DNA of 26,213 nt from assembly GCA_050480705.1 (NCBI GenBank), contig JBJHAX010000029.1, positions 1 through 26,213 on the forward strand, read 5' to 3'. Every line of letters starts with the position of its first letter. The stretch's first letter is position 1. Positions 16,242 to 23,922 of this stretch are shown in pieces. The notes under the pieces are model-generated. The model made no database searches. It was not told the DNA's origin and worked only from the letters and a program-made list of their open reading frames with translations. Position numbers and translations under genes: made by a program. Source of the stretch: JBJHAX01 sp050480705 (GTDB taxonomy: Bacteria > Actinomycetota > Nitriliruptoria > Nitriliruptorales > Nitriliruptoraceae).

Positions 16242-16592
16242 TCAAGTGTAGTCGCGGTGGTAGACGATCCTGCCGTCCTCGTCGAACTCGAAGAAGCTCG
16301 CCCGCGGCAGATCGCTCCAACGGCGCCCACCGGCCGTGTACCCAATGGTCCATTCGACCGCGAGCGCCGTGCCGTCCTCATCCTCGATCACACGGCTGGC
16401 GTCGACCGAGATGTCGTCCTTGCCGGCGAGCCAGTCCTTCAGATACGCCTGGATCAGCAGGTTGCCGCGGTGAGGCGGGTTGTAGGGCTCCAGGAACAAC
16501 GCGTCGACGGCGTAGAGCTCCGGGACGTCCGATACGTCCGCGCCCGTGAGCATGCCGGACAGGCGGTTCCACGCTTCAGCCGCGTGCCCCAC
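16242..16592 (-). CDS. SnoaL/NTF2-like small protein
   Basis: 116 residues from the GTG at 16592, which has GGAAGG 8 nt upstream; a GTG at 16601 is also possible. The sequence shows the SnoaL-like pattern: an N-terminal helix (AAEAWNRLSGML), a helix around LYAVDALFLEPYNPP, then GNLLIQAYLKDWL and alternating strands ending in ASFFEFDEDGRIVYHRDY. The fold forms a conical pocket used by enzymes and ligand-binding proteins alike. No catalytic residues can be assigned. It lies 51 bp upstream of the CpaE-like gene on the same strand and may be the first gene of that transcript, without an obvious link to pili. Confidence 0.8.
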   Translation of the reverse strand: MGHAAEAWNRLSGMLTGADVSDVPELYAVDALFLEPYNPPHRGNLLIQAYLKDWLAGKDDISVDASRVIEDEDGTALAVEWTIGYTAGGRRWSDLPRASFFEFDEDGRIVYHRDYT

Positions 16593-16751
16593 AGTCCTCA
16601 CCTTCCGTCGATCCCGGTGCGGGGAGGATAGTCCGACTGAAGGCGCAGGCGACAACGCAACCAACTTGTCGGGCAGACTTGGCGCCTCACCCGGCCCGGC
16701 ACGCTCCGAAGCGGCGGGAGAACACCACCGACACGACCACGAGGAGGCCCT

Positions 16752-18188
16752 GTGACCGGCGATCGACCGATCCCCGATGGCATGCCGGCTGTCGACGACG
16801 TCCTCGAGACGCTGCACCGGCAGATGCCCGACACCCGCCGATGGCTGGAGGAACTCGTCCGAATCCCGTCGGTCAGCGCGCTCGAAGCGCACCGCGACGA
16901 CCTGCGGCGCAGCGCCGACGCGACCGCGCGCCTGCTCGAGCGCGCCGGCTGCACCGACGTGGCGTTGCTCGAGGTCGGCGACGCACCGCCGTACGTCACC
17001 GCGAACGCCCACTCGGGGCGCACAGGTCCGACCGTCCTGCTCTATGCCCATCACGACGTCCAGCCCGCCGCGACCGCCAACCACTGGACCTCGCCGCCGT
17101 TCGAGCCCACAGAACGCGGCGGGCGTCTCTACGGTCGCGGCGCCGCCGACGACAAGGCCGGAATCCTGGCTCATGTCGCGGCGATCCGGGCGTGGACGAC
17201 CGCCCGGGGTGGCCCGCCGGTCGACGTCAAAGTCGTCATCGAAGGTGAGGAGGAGATCGGCTCACCCAATCTCGGCCGCTTTCTGACCGCGCACGCCGAA
17301 CGCCTGCGCGCCGACGTGATCGTGCTGACCGACCTGACCAACTGGAAGGTCGGCTGGCCGGGCATCACCCGCTCGCTGCGCGGCATGGCCGATGTCTTCG
17401 TCACCGTTCGATCACTCGAACAACCGGTCCATTCCGGCATGTGGGGTGGTCCGGTTCCCGACGCGCTCACCGGGGCTGTCCGCCTGCTGTCGACCCTGCA
17501 CACCGACACCGGCGACATCGCCGTCGCCGGCTTCGCTGACGACGTCACGCCCATGTCAGGCGACGACCGCGCACGCATCGACGCGCTGGACGCCTCCGAC
17601 GGGGAGTTCCGTCGCGAAGCACGCATGCTCGACGGTGTCGGCCTCGTCGGTGACCCGGAGAAGTCGATCCTCGAGCGAATCTGGTTCGCGCCCGCAATCA
17701 CGCCCACGGGCATCGATGTCCCCGCGGTCGCCGAAGCGTCGAACACGCTGCTGGCGCGGGTGAGGGTCAAGTTGTCGTGCCGTCTGGCCCCGGGCCAGGA
17801 TCCCGACCGGGCACTGCAGGCGCTGCGCGATCATCTTCTCGCCAACGCACCGTGGGGGATGCACGTCGATGTCGAGATCGGGGAACGCAACGCCGCCTGG
17901 ACCACCGATCCGGGCGGCCCGGCGTGGGACGCCGCGGTGGCTGCCATGACCGCCGGTTACGGGCGCGAACCCGCTGTTCTGGGCTGCGGCGGATCCATCC
18001 CGTTCGTCGAGCCGTTCAGCCGCGCTTTCGACGACGCGCCGTGCCTGCTCGTCGGAGTCGAGGATCCCGCCTCCAACGCCCACGGTGAGGACGAGTCACT
18101 CCACCTCGGCGACTTCGAGCGCGCCTGTGCGACCGAAGTCCACCTGCTGGCCGAACTCGCCCACAGAATGGGCTCCGGGGACCGGTAG
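16752..18188 (+). CDS. M20-family metallopeptidase (dipeptidase/CNDP-like)
   Basis: 478 residues, a normal length for the family. A di-zinc site is visible: H100-H-D102 in YAHHDVQP, bridging D133 in GRGAADDK, catalytic E167 and metal ligand E168 in EGEEEIGS, D194 in VLTD, and H444 in SNAHGEDE near the C-terminus. Between them lies the dimerisation/lid domain (about 205-375, with the HSGMWGGPVPD segment). It likely hydrolyses dipeptides or related amides in the cytosol. The GTG start has GAGGAGG 5 nt upstream. It diverges from the SnoaL-like gene across 159 bp and is followed 70 bp later by the selenocysteine tRNA. The reading frame ends in TAG and is not itself a selenoprotein. Confidence 0.95.
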   Translation: MTGDRPIPDGMPAVDDVLETLHRQMPDTRRWLEELVRIPSVSALEAHRDDLRRSADATARLLERAGCTDVALLEVGDAPPYVTANAHSGRTGPTVLLYAHHDVQPAATANHWTSPPFEPTERGGRLYGRGAADDKAGILAHVAAIRAWTTARGGPPVDVKVVIEGEEEIGSPNLGRFLTAHAERLRADVIVLTDLTNWKVGWPGITRSLRGMADVFVTVRSLEQPVHSGMWGGPVPDALTGAVRLLSTLHTDTGDIAVAGFADDVTPMSGDDRARIDALDASDGEFRREARMLDGVGLVGDPEKSILERIWFAPAITPTGIDVPAVAEASNTLLARVRVKLSCRLAPGQDPDRALQALRDHLLANAPWGMHVDVEIGERNAAWTTDPGGPAWDAAVAAMTAGYGREPAVLGCGGSIPFVEPFSRAFDDAPCLLVGVEDPASNAHGEDESLHLGDFERACATEVHLLAELAHRMGSGDR

Positions 18189-18258
18189 CCTGCCCGGCGC
18201 CGCGGTCGACGCCGGCGCCCTCGACACGACGTCGCCGACCGAGCCACGCCGCGGTCTG

Positions 18259-18352
18259 GGAGGTGTCTGGACACCTGGTGGGTCCCGCGGCCTTCAAAGC
18301 CGACGAGGGGATGCCAGCATTCCCTGGCGGGTTCGATTCCCGTCCACCTCCG
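18259..18352 (+). tRNA. selC: Selenocysteine tRNA (anticodon TCA)
   Basis: About 94 nt. The acceptor GGAGGTG pairs perfectly with CACCTCC near the 3' end, and an eighth position (T/C) would be mismatched. A long D stem GGAC/GTCC is extended by further pairing. The anticodon loop CTTCAAA on the stem CGGC/GCCG exposes TCA, which reads UGA. A long variable arm has a 7-8 bp stem (GGGGATG/CATTCCC, loop CCAG). The T arm is GCGGG-TTCGATT-CCCGT and the discriminator G. CCA is not encoded. The extra-long variable arm, long acceptor/T stack and TCA anticodon together define tRNA-Sec. selA, selB and selD are not in the window. Confidence 0.93.
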
Positions 18353-18380
18353 CAACGACAGGGCGACGCACGCATGAGCC

Positions 18381-19226
18381 TCACCTGACGCGACGCACGT
18401 ATGCGTCGACCGCGTCGATGAGGGTGTCGCCGTCGAACAGCGCACGGTCGTTGTGGCCTGCGCCGGCGATCTCGAGATAGTCGGCGCCCGCAGCGTTCGC
18501 GACGGTGCGCGACAGGCCTGCGGGGACGATCCGGTCGCGTTCGCCCGCGACGACGAGCACGGGACCGTCGTAGCTCTCCAGGTGGCGCGCCGTCGGGTGA
18601 CGCTCCCGCAGCAGGGTGCGAACCGGGAGGAACGGGTAGTGCCGGCGTGCGACGTCGGCGAGCGAGGGGAACGGCGACCGAAGCACGACCGCGGCGGGCG
18701 CCACCGCGCCACTCACAGCGGCCACGACGGCAGATCCGAGCGATTCGCCGTAGAGCACCAGTTCGTCGGCTTCGATGCCCTGTTCGGTGGCAAGCCACGC
18801 GACCGCCGCCGTGATGTCGGCGACGACGCCGTCCTCGTGGGGACGGCCAGGATTGCCGCCGTAGCCGCGGTAGTCGACGAGCAGCACGGCGTGTCCACGC
18901 TCGTGCAGCGCAAGCGCGAACGGCAGCCGGTGCCCGCGGTTGCCCGCGTTGCCGTTGGCGACAACGACGGTGGCGACCGGGTCGGGATGCTGCACGTACC
19001 AGGCGTCGAGCATCAGCCCATCGCCGGTCTCGAAACGAACCTCTTCGACGCCGACGTGTTCGGCTGCCGTGGACGGCACGACGGGCGCAGAACGGTCGGG
19101 CAGGTAGATCATGCGTTCCTGGAACAGCCACGCAGCGATGACCAGAACGAGCCACACGCCACCAACGGCCATCCCGACACGGAGCACGGAGGCGACCACT
19201 CGCCGGGCGCCGCCGGGTTCAGGCAT
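18381..19226 (-). CDS. Membrane-anchored alpha/beta hydrolase (BEM46/ABHD13-like)
   Basis: 281 residues. One membrane segment (about 14-35) is followed by an alpha/beta hydrolase fold. The nucleophile S162 is in YGESLGSA, the acid is D231 in GERDRIVP and the base H258 in GAGHNDR. The oxyanion region is NGNAGNRG and the segment VDYRGYGGNPGRPHEDG is typical of the BEM46-like branch. The active site would face the periplasmic side or the membrane surface. The substrate is unknown; a lipid or acyl ester is plausible because the ATG overlaps the end of the acyl-CoA synthetase gene by 8 nt, implying coupled expression. The stop lies 28 bp from the 3' end of the selenocysteine tRNA. Confidence 0.9.
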   Translation of the reverse strand: MPEPGGARRVVASVLRVGMAVGGVWLVLVIAAWLFQERMIYLPDRSAPVVPSTAAEHVGVEEVRFETGDGLMLDAWYVQHPDPVATVVVANGNAGNRGHRLPFALALHERGHAVLLVDYRGYGGNPGRPHEDGVVADITAAVAWLATEQGIEADELVLYGESLGSAVVAAVSGAVAPAAVVLRSPFPSLADVARRHYPFLPVRTLLRERHPTARHLESYDGPVLVVAGERDRIVPAGLSRTVANAAGADYLEIAGAGHNDRALFDGDTLIDAVDAYVRRVR

Positions 19227-21090
19227 CGGCCGTGTAGAGCCCCTCGATCGTGTCCGCGTACTTGCGCAGAACGACGCCCCGCTTGAGCTTCAGCGACGGC
19301 GTGAGCTCCTCGGTCTCGACACTCCACTGGTCCGCGACCAGCGTCCACTGCTTGACCTGTTCGACCCGTGACAGCTTCTCGTTGCCCGCTTCGACGGCAC
19401 GTCGCACCTCGGCCAGTACATCGGGGTGGCCAACGGCGTCCTCAGGCGAGTCGATGTCGACCCCCTGGGTGGCACACCAGATCGGCAGCACCTCGGCGTC
19501 CAGCACCAGAATCGCCGCGATGAAGGGCCGGTCGTCCCCAACCGCGCAGACCTGGCTGATGAGGGGGGAGCGCTGCTTGATCGCCTCCTCGACGTTGCTC
19601 GGCGAGACGTTTTTGCCGCCGGCTGTGATGATCAACTCCTTCTTGCGCCCGACGACGGTGAGGTAGCCGTCGTCGTCGATCGTGCCGAGATCGCCGGTGT
19701 GCAGCCAGCCGTCGTCGTCGATGAGTTCGGCCGTGGCCTCGTCGGCGTTGAGGTATCCGGAGGTGATCGACGGCCCGCGGGCGAGGATCTCACCGTCGTC
19801 GGCGATACGCACCTCGATTCCTGGAAGAGCCGGCCCCACGGTTCCGATGCGGACCTGACCGGGACGGTTCGCGGTGACGACCGCGGTCGTCTCGGTCATG
19901 CCGTACACCTCGATGATCTCCACGCCGATCGCCTTGAAGAAGGTCAGCAGTTCGGCGCTGATCGGCGCGGCTCCCGATATGGCGTAGCGCAGCTCGTCCA
20001 TGCCGAGCCCGTGGCGGATCTTCGAGAACACGAGGCGGTCGAACAACGCACGCTGTGTCCGAAGACGCAGCGACGGCGTGCGGCCCGCCAGCTCCTCCTC
20101 GACCGCCTTGCGGCCGACGGCGATCGCGCGATGCGCGATGGGCGCCTTGCGCGGGTTCTCCTCGATGCGTGCCATGATCGCCGCGTGCATCTTCTCCCAG
20201 ACCCTCGGGACGGCCATGAACATCTGAGGGCGGGCTTCCTGCAGCGTCGCGACGACTGCCGGAAGTTCGGGAACGAAGTAGATCGTCCCGCCGCAGTGCA
20301 GGCCGACGTAGTGGGTCACGACCCGCTCGGCGATGTGCGCCAACGGCAGGTACGACAGGCCGCGCTGGCCCGGCTGGACGTCGAGGAGCCGCTCGACCAC
20401 GCCCAGTTGGTAGAGCACGTTGCGATGGCTCAGCACGACGCCCTTCGGTGGACCGGTGGTGCCCGAGGTGTAGATGAGCGTCGCGGCATCGTCCGGACCG
20501 ACCGCCCGCCACGTCGACTCGAGCAGCTCCGGTCGAGCGCGCAGCGCCTCGCCACCCTGCTCCTCGAGCGCCTCGAGGGAGATGATCCTCGCGTCGTCGA
20601 GGTCGACCCCGTCGGTTTCGACGACGACGATCCGCTCGAGTGCAGGCAGGCGATCGCCGATCTGCAGCCATTTGTCGAGCAGTTCGGCGTCGTTGACGAT
20701 GACGATGCGCGCGTGGCAATCCGCCGCGATGTGGGCAATCTGATCCGCGGTGAGCGTGTTGTAGATCGACACGGGCGTGGCACCGGCCAGCATCGCCGCG
20801 ACGTCGCATACGACGTGCTCGGGCCGGTTGGGCATCATCAGGGCGACGTGGTCGCCGGGCGTCACGCCCAGCGAGATCAGCCCAGCCGCGATGCTGCTCG
20901 CCTGCTCGCGGTACTGCGACCAGGTCCGTTCGACGAACACTCCTTCTTCGTCGACAACCAGCGCCGCCCTGCCGCCATGCGCGTCACAGGTCGCCATGAA
21001 GACGTCCAGCAGGGTCCGCCCCTCGATCTCCGCGAGGATCTCGTCGCGCTGCTCCATGACCTCGTCACGCTGCGCAATCGTTGCCGTCAC
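19219..21090 (-). CDS. fadD: Long-chain acyl-CoA synthetase (AMP-forming)
   Basis: 623 residues from a GTG at 21090 that has GGGAG 6 nt upstream. It activates fatty acids to acyl-AMP and then acyl-CoA. The AMP-binding P-loop LIYTSGTTGPPKG lies at 205-217. The LC-FACS-type segments YLPLAHIAERVV and MFMAVPRVWEKM, then YGMTETTA, GWLHTGDLG, GRKKELIITAGGKNVSP and the C-terminal LTPSLKLKR (596-604) are all present, so the enzyme should be active. The chain-length preference cannot be read from the sequence. The downstream hydrolase overlaps it. A 9-bp inverted repeat sits immediately upstream of its ribosome-binding site. Confidence 0.95.
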   Translation of the reverse strand: MTATIAQRDEVMEQRDEILAEIEGRTLLDVFMATCDAHGGRAALVVDEEGVFVERTWSQYREQASSIAAGLISLGVTPGDHVALMMPNRPEHVVCDVAAMLAGATPVSIYNTLTADQIAHIAADCHARIVIVNDAELLDKWLQIGDRLPALERIVVVETDGVDLDDARIISLEALEEQGGEALRARPELLESTWRAVGPDDAATLIYTSGTTGPPKGVVLSHRNVLYQLGVVERLLDVQPGQRGLSYLPLAHIAERVVTHYVGLHCGGTIYFVPELPAVVATLQEARPQMFMAVPRVWEKMHAAIMARIEENPRKAPIAHRAIAVGRKAVEEELAGRTPSLRLRTQRALFDRLVFSKIRHGLGMDELRYAISGAAPISAELLTFFKAIGVEIIEVYGMTETTAVVTANRPGQVRIGTVGPALPGIEVRIADDGEILARGPSITSGYLNADEATAELIDDDGWLHTGDLGTIDDDGYLTVVGRKKELIITAGGKNVSPSNVEEAIKQRSPLISQVCAVGDDRPFIAAILVLDAEVLPIWCATQGVDIDSPEDAVGHPDVLAEVRRAVEAGNEKLSRVEQVKQWTLVADQWSVETEELTPSLKLKRGVVLRKYADTIEGLYTADA

Positions 21091-21106
21091 CTCGTACTCC
21101 CATCTC

Positions 21107-21140
21107 GGTGGCGAGAACCCGAGTGGACAGGCTCGCCACC
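21107..21140. promoter_or_regulatory. 9-bp inverted repeat upstream of the acyl-CoA synthetase gene
   Basis: GGTGGCGAG (21107-21115) and CTCGCCACC (21132-21140) are perfect inverted copies separated by 16 nt. They lie just upstream of the synthetase ribosome-binding site. A TTGACC -35-like hexamer lies upstream on the minus strand, with no good -10. The repeat may be an operator (TetR/FadR-type regulators often control such genes) or a leader hairpin in the mRNA. Confidence 0.5.
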
Positions 21141-21224
21141 ACAGGGTCAAGTGCCTTCACGGCCGTGTCGTGTACGCCGCAACGGACGTCACCCGGCGCA
21201 ACACGCCATCGCGTACCGGGCCGT

Positions 21225-22190
21225 TCACACGACCGCATCGAGCGCTGCGACCACGAATATCCCTGCGAGGTACACGGTCGAATAGTGGAACAGCCGCATC
21301 GCCGTGGCGACCGTGCGCCGACGGCGGAGCCGATGCGCGAACACCAGCCATCCGGCGGTCAGCGCACCCCCGAGCACCACGAACAGCCACCCCGCGCCGC
21401 CACCCGCGGCATACAGCAGCACGACACACATCAGCAGGTAGCTGTAGAGCAGGATCTGGCGCGTGGCCTCGTCGTTGCCGTGGGTGACCGGCAGCATCGG
21501 CAGCCCAGCACGCTGGTAGTCCTCCCGGTACTTCATCGCCAGCGCCCAGAAGTGCGGAGGCGTCCACCAGAAGACGATCGCGAACAGCAACCACGGCCGT
21601 GGGTCGGCGAGCGAACCTCCCGTGACGGCCGCCCAGCCGGTGAGCACCGGCACGCATCCGGCGGCGCCACCGATGACGACGGCCTGGCTGGTGCGCCGTT
21701 TGAGACCCAGCGTGTACACGAATACGTAGAACAGGATCGCCCCGGTCGCCAGCCACGCCGCGACGAGGTTGACGAACACCGCGAGCCATGCGAACCCCGC
21801 GACACCGAGTGTGACACCGAGGACGAACACGCCTCGCGGCGCGATCTCCGCGCGCGCGGTCGGGCGGGCCGCGGTACGCGCCATCAGCTCGTCGACGTCA
21901 CGATCGATGAGGTTGTTGAACGTGTTCGCGCTGCCTGCGGCCATCGCACCGCCGACGAGCGTGGCCACGACCAGCCACGTCGCCGGCCACCCGCCGGCGG
22001 CGATCACCATCGCCGGCACGGTCGTGACGAGCAGCAGCTCGATGATCCGGGGCTTGGTCACCTGCACGTAGCGCCGCGCCGTCTCGAAACGCGCCGGCGC
22101 ACGGCGCTCGTAGCGGCCACTGGCGTGCATCGGGCCGACGTCGGGGTCTCCGACCTCGGGTTCCTGCGCTGGGCTCACACCGGTCGCCAC
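21225..22190 (-). CDS. ctaB: Protohaem IX farnesyltransferase (haem O synthase)
   Basis: 321 residues from a GTG at 22190 with GGGAG 5 nt upstream. It transfers a farnesyl group to haem B to give haem O, the precursor of haem A, in the membrane. The UbiA-type prenyl-diphosphate site NNLIDRDVD lies at 92-100, and the loop YTLGLKRRTSQAVVIGGAAG and the later TPPHFWALAM segment are typical of CtaB. About nine membrane segments are visible. A TAGGCT -10 lies about 31 nt upstream of the start. It diverges from ctaA, which catalyses the next step. Confidence 0.96.
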   Translation of the reverse strand: MATGVSPAQEPEVGDPDVGPMHASGRYERRAPARFETARRYVQVTKPRIIELLLVTTVPAMVIAAGGWPATWLVVATLVGGAMAAGSANTFNNLIDRDVDELMARTAARPTARAEIAPRGVFVLGVTLGVAGFAWLAVFVNLVAAWLATGAILFYVFVYTLGLKRRTSQAVVIGGAAGCVPVLTGWAAVTGGSLADPRPWLLFAIVFWWTPPHFWALAMKYREDYQRAGLPMLPVTHGNDEATRQILLYSYLLMCVVLLYAAGGGAGWLFVVLGGALTAGWLVFAHRLRRRRTVATAMRLFHYSTVYLAGIFVVAALDAVV

Positions 22191-22221
22191 ACCAGCTCCC
22201 GTGGGGTTGCACGAAGCTGCG

Positions 22222-22227
22222 AGCCTA
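22222..22227 (-). promoter_or_regulatory. -10 element of ctaB
   Basis: TAGGCT on the minus strand would place the transcript start near 22215, about 25 nt before the ctaB GTG, leaving room for the GGGAG ribosome-binding site. No convincing -35 hexamer is seen. Confidence 0.45.
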
Positions 22228-22274
22228 CGCGTCGGTGGCAAGGCGACGCGACCGGGGCCATGCGGCCTGCCGGA

Positions 22275-22280
22275 TAGGAT
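22275..22280 (+). promoter_or_regulatory. -10 element of ctaA, likely leaderless transcript
   Basis: TAGGAT ends 6 nt before the ctaA ATG (22287) and no Shine-Dalgarno sequence precedes the ATG. The start of transcription would therefore coincide with the A of the start codon, giving a leaderless mRNA, a common arrangement in actinobacteria. No clear -35 is present. Confidence 0.55.
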
Positions 22281-22286
22281 CGCGGC

Positions 22287-23198
22287 ATGCCCGCGGTGTC
22301 GACGGTCGAGCACGCACGCCTGCGACGGATCGCCTTCACGGCGATCGTCGTCAATGTCGGCATCGTGTTCACCGGCGGGGTGGTCCGGGTGACCGGCAGC
22401 GGGCTGGGCTGTCCCGACTGGCCGACCTGCGACGGGGTGCGTGTCGCACCGACCCCGGGCGGAGACCATGCCGGATGGCAGGCCGCGATCGAGTTCGGCA
22501 ACCGGCTGCTCACGTTCGTCGTGCTCGCCGCAGTCGTCGCTCTGTTCGTGCAGGTCCGCCGCACGCGCCCACACCCTGCACTGGTGGAGCCGCTGGCATG
22601 GCTGCTCCCTGCCGGTGTGCTTGCCCAGGCCGTGCTCGGCGGGGTCACGGTCCTCACCGGTCTCCACCCGTTCACCGTCGCGGGCCACTTCCTGCTGTCG
22701 ATGGTTCTCATCTGGGCGGCGGTGGTCCTCCACGACCGGGTGCGCATGCCGGCGCCGGGCCAGCCGGCGGCGACGAGCACTGCCGCGCCGGTTTTCATCC
22801 GCCACCTCGCGAGCGCGACGCTCGCGGTCGCCAGCATCGTCCTGCTGCTCGGCACCGTCGTCACGGGCGCGGGTCCGCACGGTGGCGACGCCGCCGCGCC
22901 ACGGCTGGGGGTCGACATCCGCCTGGCCGCCATCGCACACGCCGACGCCGTATGGATGCTGCTGGGCCTCATCGTCGCCCTGGTCGTGGTCACCCGCCGC
23001 ACAGGCCCGGCGCCGCTGCGGCGGGCCGCGACCGCGCTCCTCGTCGTGGCACTCGCGCAGGGCGGCGTCGGCTACGCGCAGTACGCGCTGGGGATCCCGC
23101 CGACGCTGGTCTCACTGCACATCGTCGGCGCCGCTCTGGTGTGGACGGCCGCGTCGGTCGCCTGGGTGCGTGCCCGGCCTCAGCCCTCGACGACCTGA
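22287..23198 (+). CDS. ctaA: Haem A synthase (COX15/CtaA family)
   Basis: 303 residues with about eight membrane segments. It oxidises the C8 methyl group of haem O to a formyl group. The external loop GSGLGCPDWPTC carries the redox cysteine pair C42/C48. Histidines H134, H218 and H278 correspond to B. subtilis CtaA haem ligands H123, H216 and H278. The position of the fourth ligand (H60 in B. subtilis) is N72, in IEFGNRLLTF, after the conserved Glu69. I believe this EFGNR form is common in actinobacteria. The 3' end overlaps the convergent cupredoxin gene by 19 bp. Confidence 0.94.
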   Translation: MPAVSTVEHARLRRIAFTAIVVNVGIVFTGGVVRVTGSGLGCPDWPTCDGVRVAPTPGGDHAGWQAAIEFGNRLLTFVVLAAVVALFVQVRRTRPHPALVEPLAWLLPAGVLAQAVLGGVTVLTGLHPFTVAGHFLLSMVLIWAAVVLHDRVRMPAPGQPAATSTAAPVFIRHLASATLAVASIVLLLGTVVTGAGPHGGDAAAPRLGVDIRLAAIAHADAVWMLLGLIVALVVVTRRTGPAPLRRAATALLVVALAQGGVGYAQYALGIPPTLVSLHIVGAALVWTAASVAWVRARPQPSTT

Positions 23199-23878
23199 CC
23201 GACACCGTTCATGTTGGGGTGGACCGCGCAGAAGAAGTACCACTGCTCGGGCAGGTCGTCCCAGGCCAGCTCGTCACTGGTGTAGAAATCGGTCGCCGGG
23301 CCGGCGATGAGCGCCGAGGAGACGTACGTCGTCGAGCCCGGTGAAGGATCGTCGACGTCTCCTTCGAGGTCGGTGATGACGACGTTGTGGTCGACGCCGA
23401 CTTCGTAGTTGTCGAAAACGAACGACAACTGGTCGGACTGTGCAGAGGGCACGACGTCCCACAGGTCGATCGGCTCACATCCGTCTTCGGGGCCGAGGCA
23501 GAACTCCAGCGAGTTCTCTGCGGCGATCACAGGCGCGTCGTCGGGCACCACCAGCAGCGGCTCGACGTTGACCATGCGGTCCTCGTCCGCGACATCACCG
23601 ATCAGCCCGAAACCGACCGCGCCACCGACGAACAGCGGAACGCCGGCCGCGAGCAGGACGATGGTGCGGCGCGGTCCTCCCAGGCGGTCGACGGAACTCG
23701 ACAGGCTCACCGTGAACAGGATGCCGCCTGCTGCGACGGCCGCCAGCATCAGCGAACCCGCGTGGGTGTTGTAGAGCAGCGACAGCGCGATCGCGCCGAT
23801 GAACGCACCCATGGACACCAGGACGATGATCGGCAGCACGATCGGCAGGACGAGCCTTCTTCCGACGCCGTTCTTCAC
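23180..23878 (-). CDS. Membrane-anchored cupredoxin-domain protein of the oxidase cluster
   Basis: 232 residues from a GTG with GAGGGG 7 nt upstream. Three hydrophobic segments (about 8-35, 41-60 and 71-94) precede an extracytoplasmic domain. That domain has a complete type 1 copper ligand set: H164 in VDHNVVITD, and C217, H220 and M223 in FFCAVHPNM. Cupredoxins carry electrons at the outer membrane face. Its place 44 bp after the subunit IV gene on the same strand suggests expression with the oxidase, as an electron donor or in copper-centre assembly. This is not the usual CuA subunit II: the CxxxC CuA motif is absent. I do not recognise a named family. Confidence 0.85.
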   Translation of the reverse strand: MKNGVGRRLVLPIVLPIIVLVSMGAFIGAIALSLLYNTHAGSLMLAAVAAGGILFTVSLSSSVDRLGGPRRTIVLLAAGVPLFVGGAVGFGLIGDVADEDRMVNVEPLLVVPDDAPVIAAENSLEFCLGPEDGCEPIDLWDVVPSAQSDQLSFVFDNYEVGVDHNVVITDLEGDVDDPSPGSTTYVSSALIAGPATDFYTSDELAWDDLPEQWYFFCAVHPNMNGVGQVVEG

Positions 23879-23922
23879 GTTTCAACCCCTCGCCGCGCGC
23901 GTCACGCGGACTGCAGTCGCGC

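Noticed and set aside
16752..18188. M20 peptidase as a selenoprotein because of the adjacent selenocysteine tRNA
   Set aside because: The frame has no internal TGA, all metal ligands are ordinary residues and it ends in TAG.
18391..18408. Hairpin CGACGCA-CGTA-TGCGTCG as a terminator of the selenocysteine tRNA
   Set aside because: It lies inside the coding end of the convergent hydrolase gene and has no T-run; a Rho-independent terminator cannot be supported.
19426..21285. Plus-strand open frame of about 620 codons opposite the acyl-CoA synthetase
   Set aside because: Same high-GC shadow effect; the minus strand encodes an intact enzyme with all motifs.
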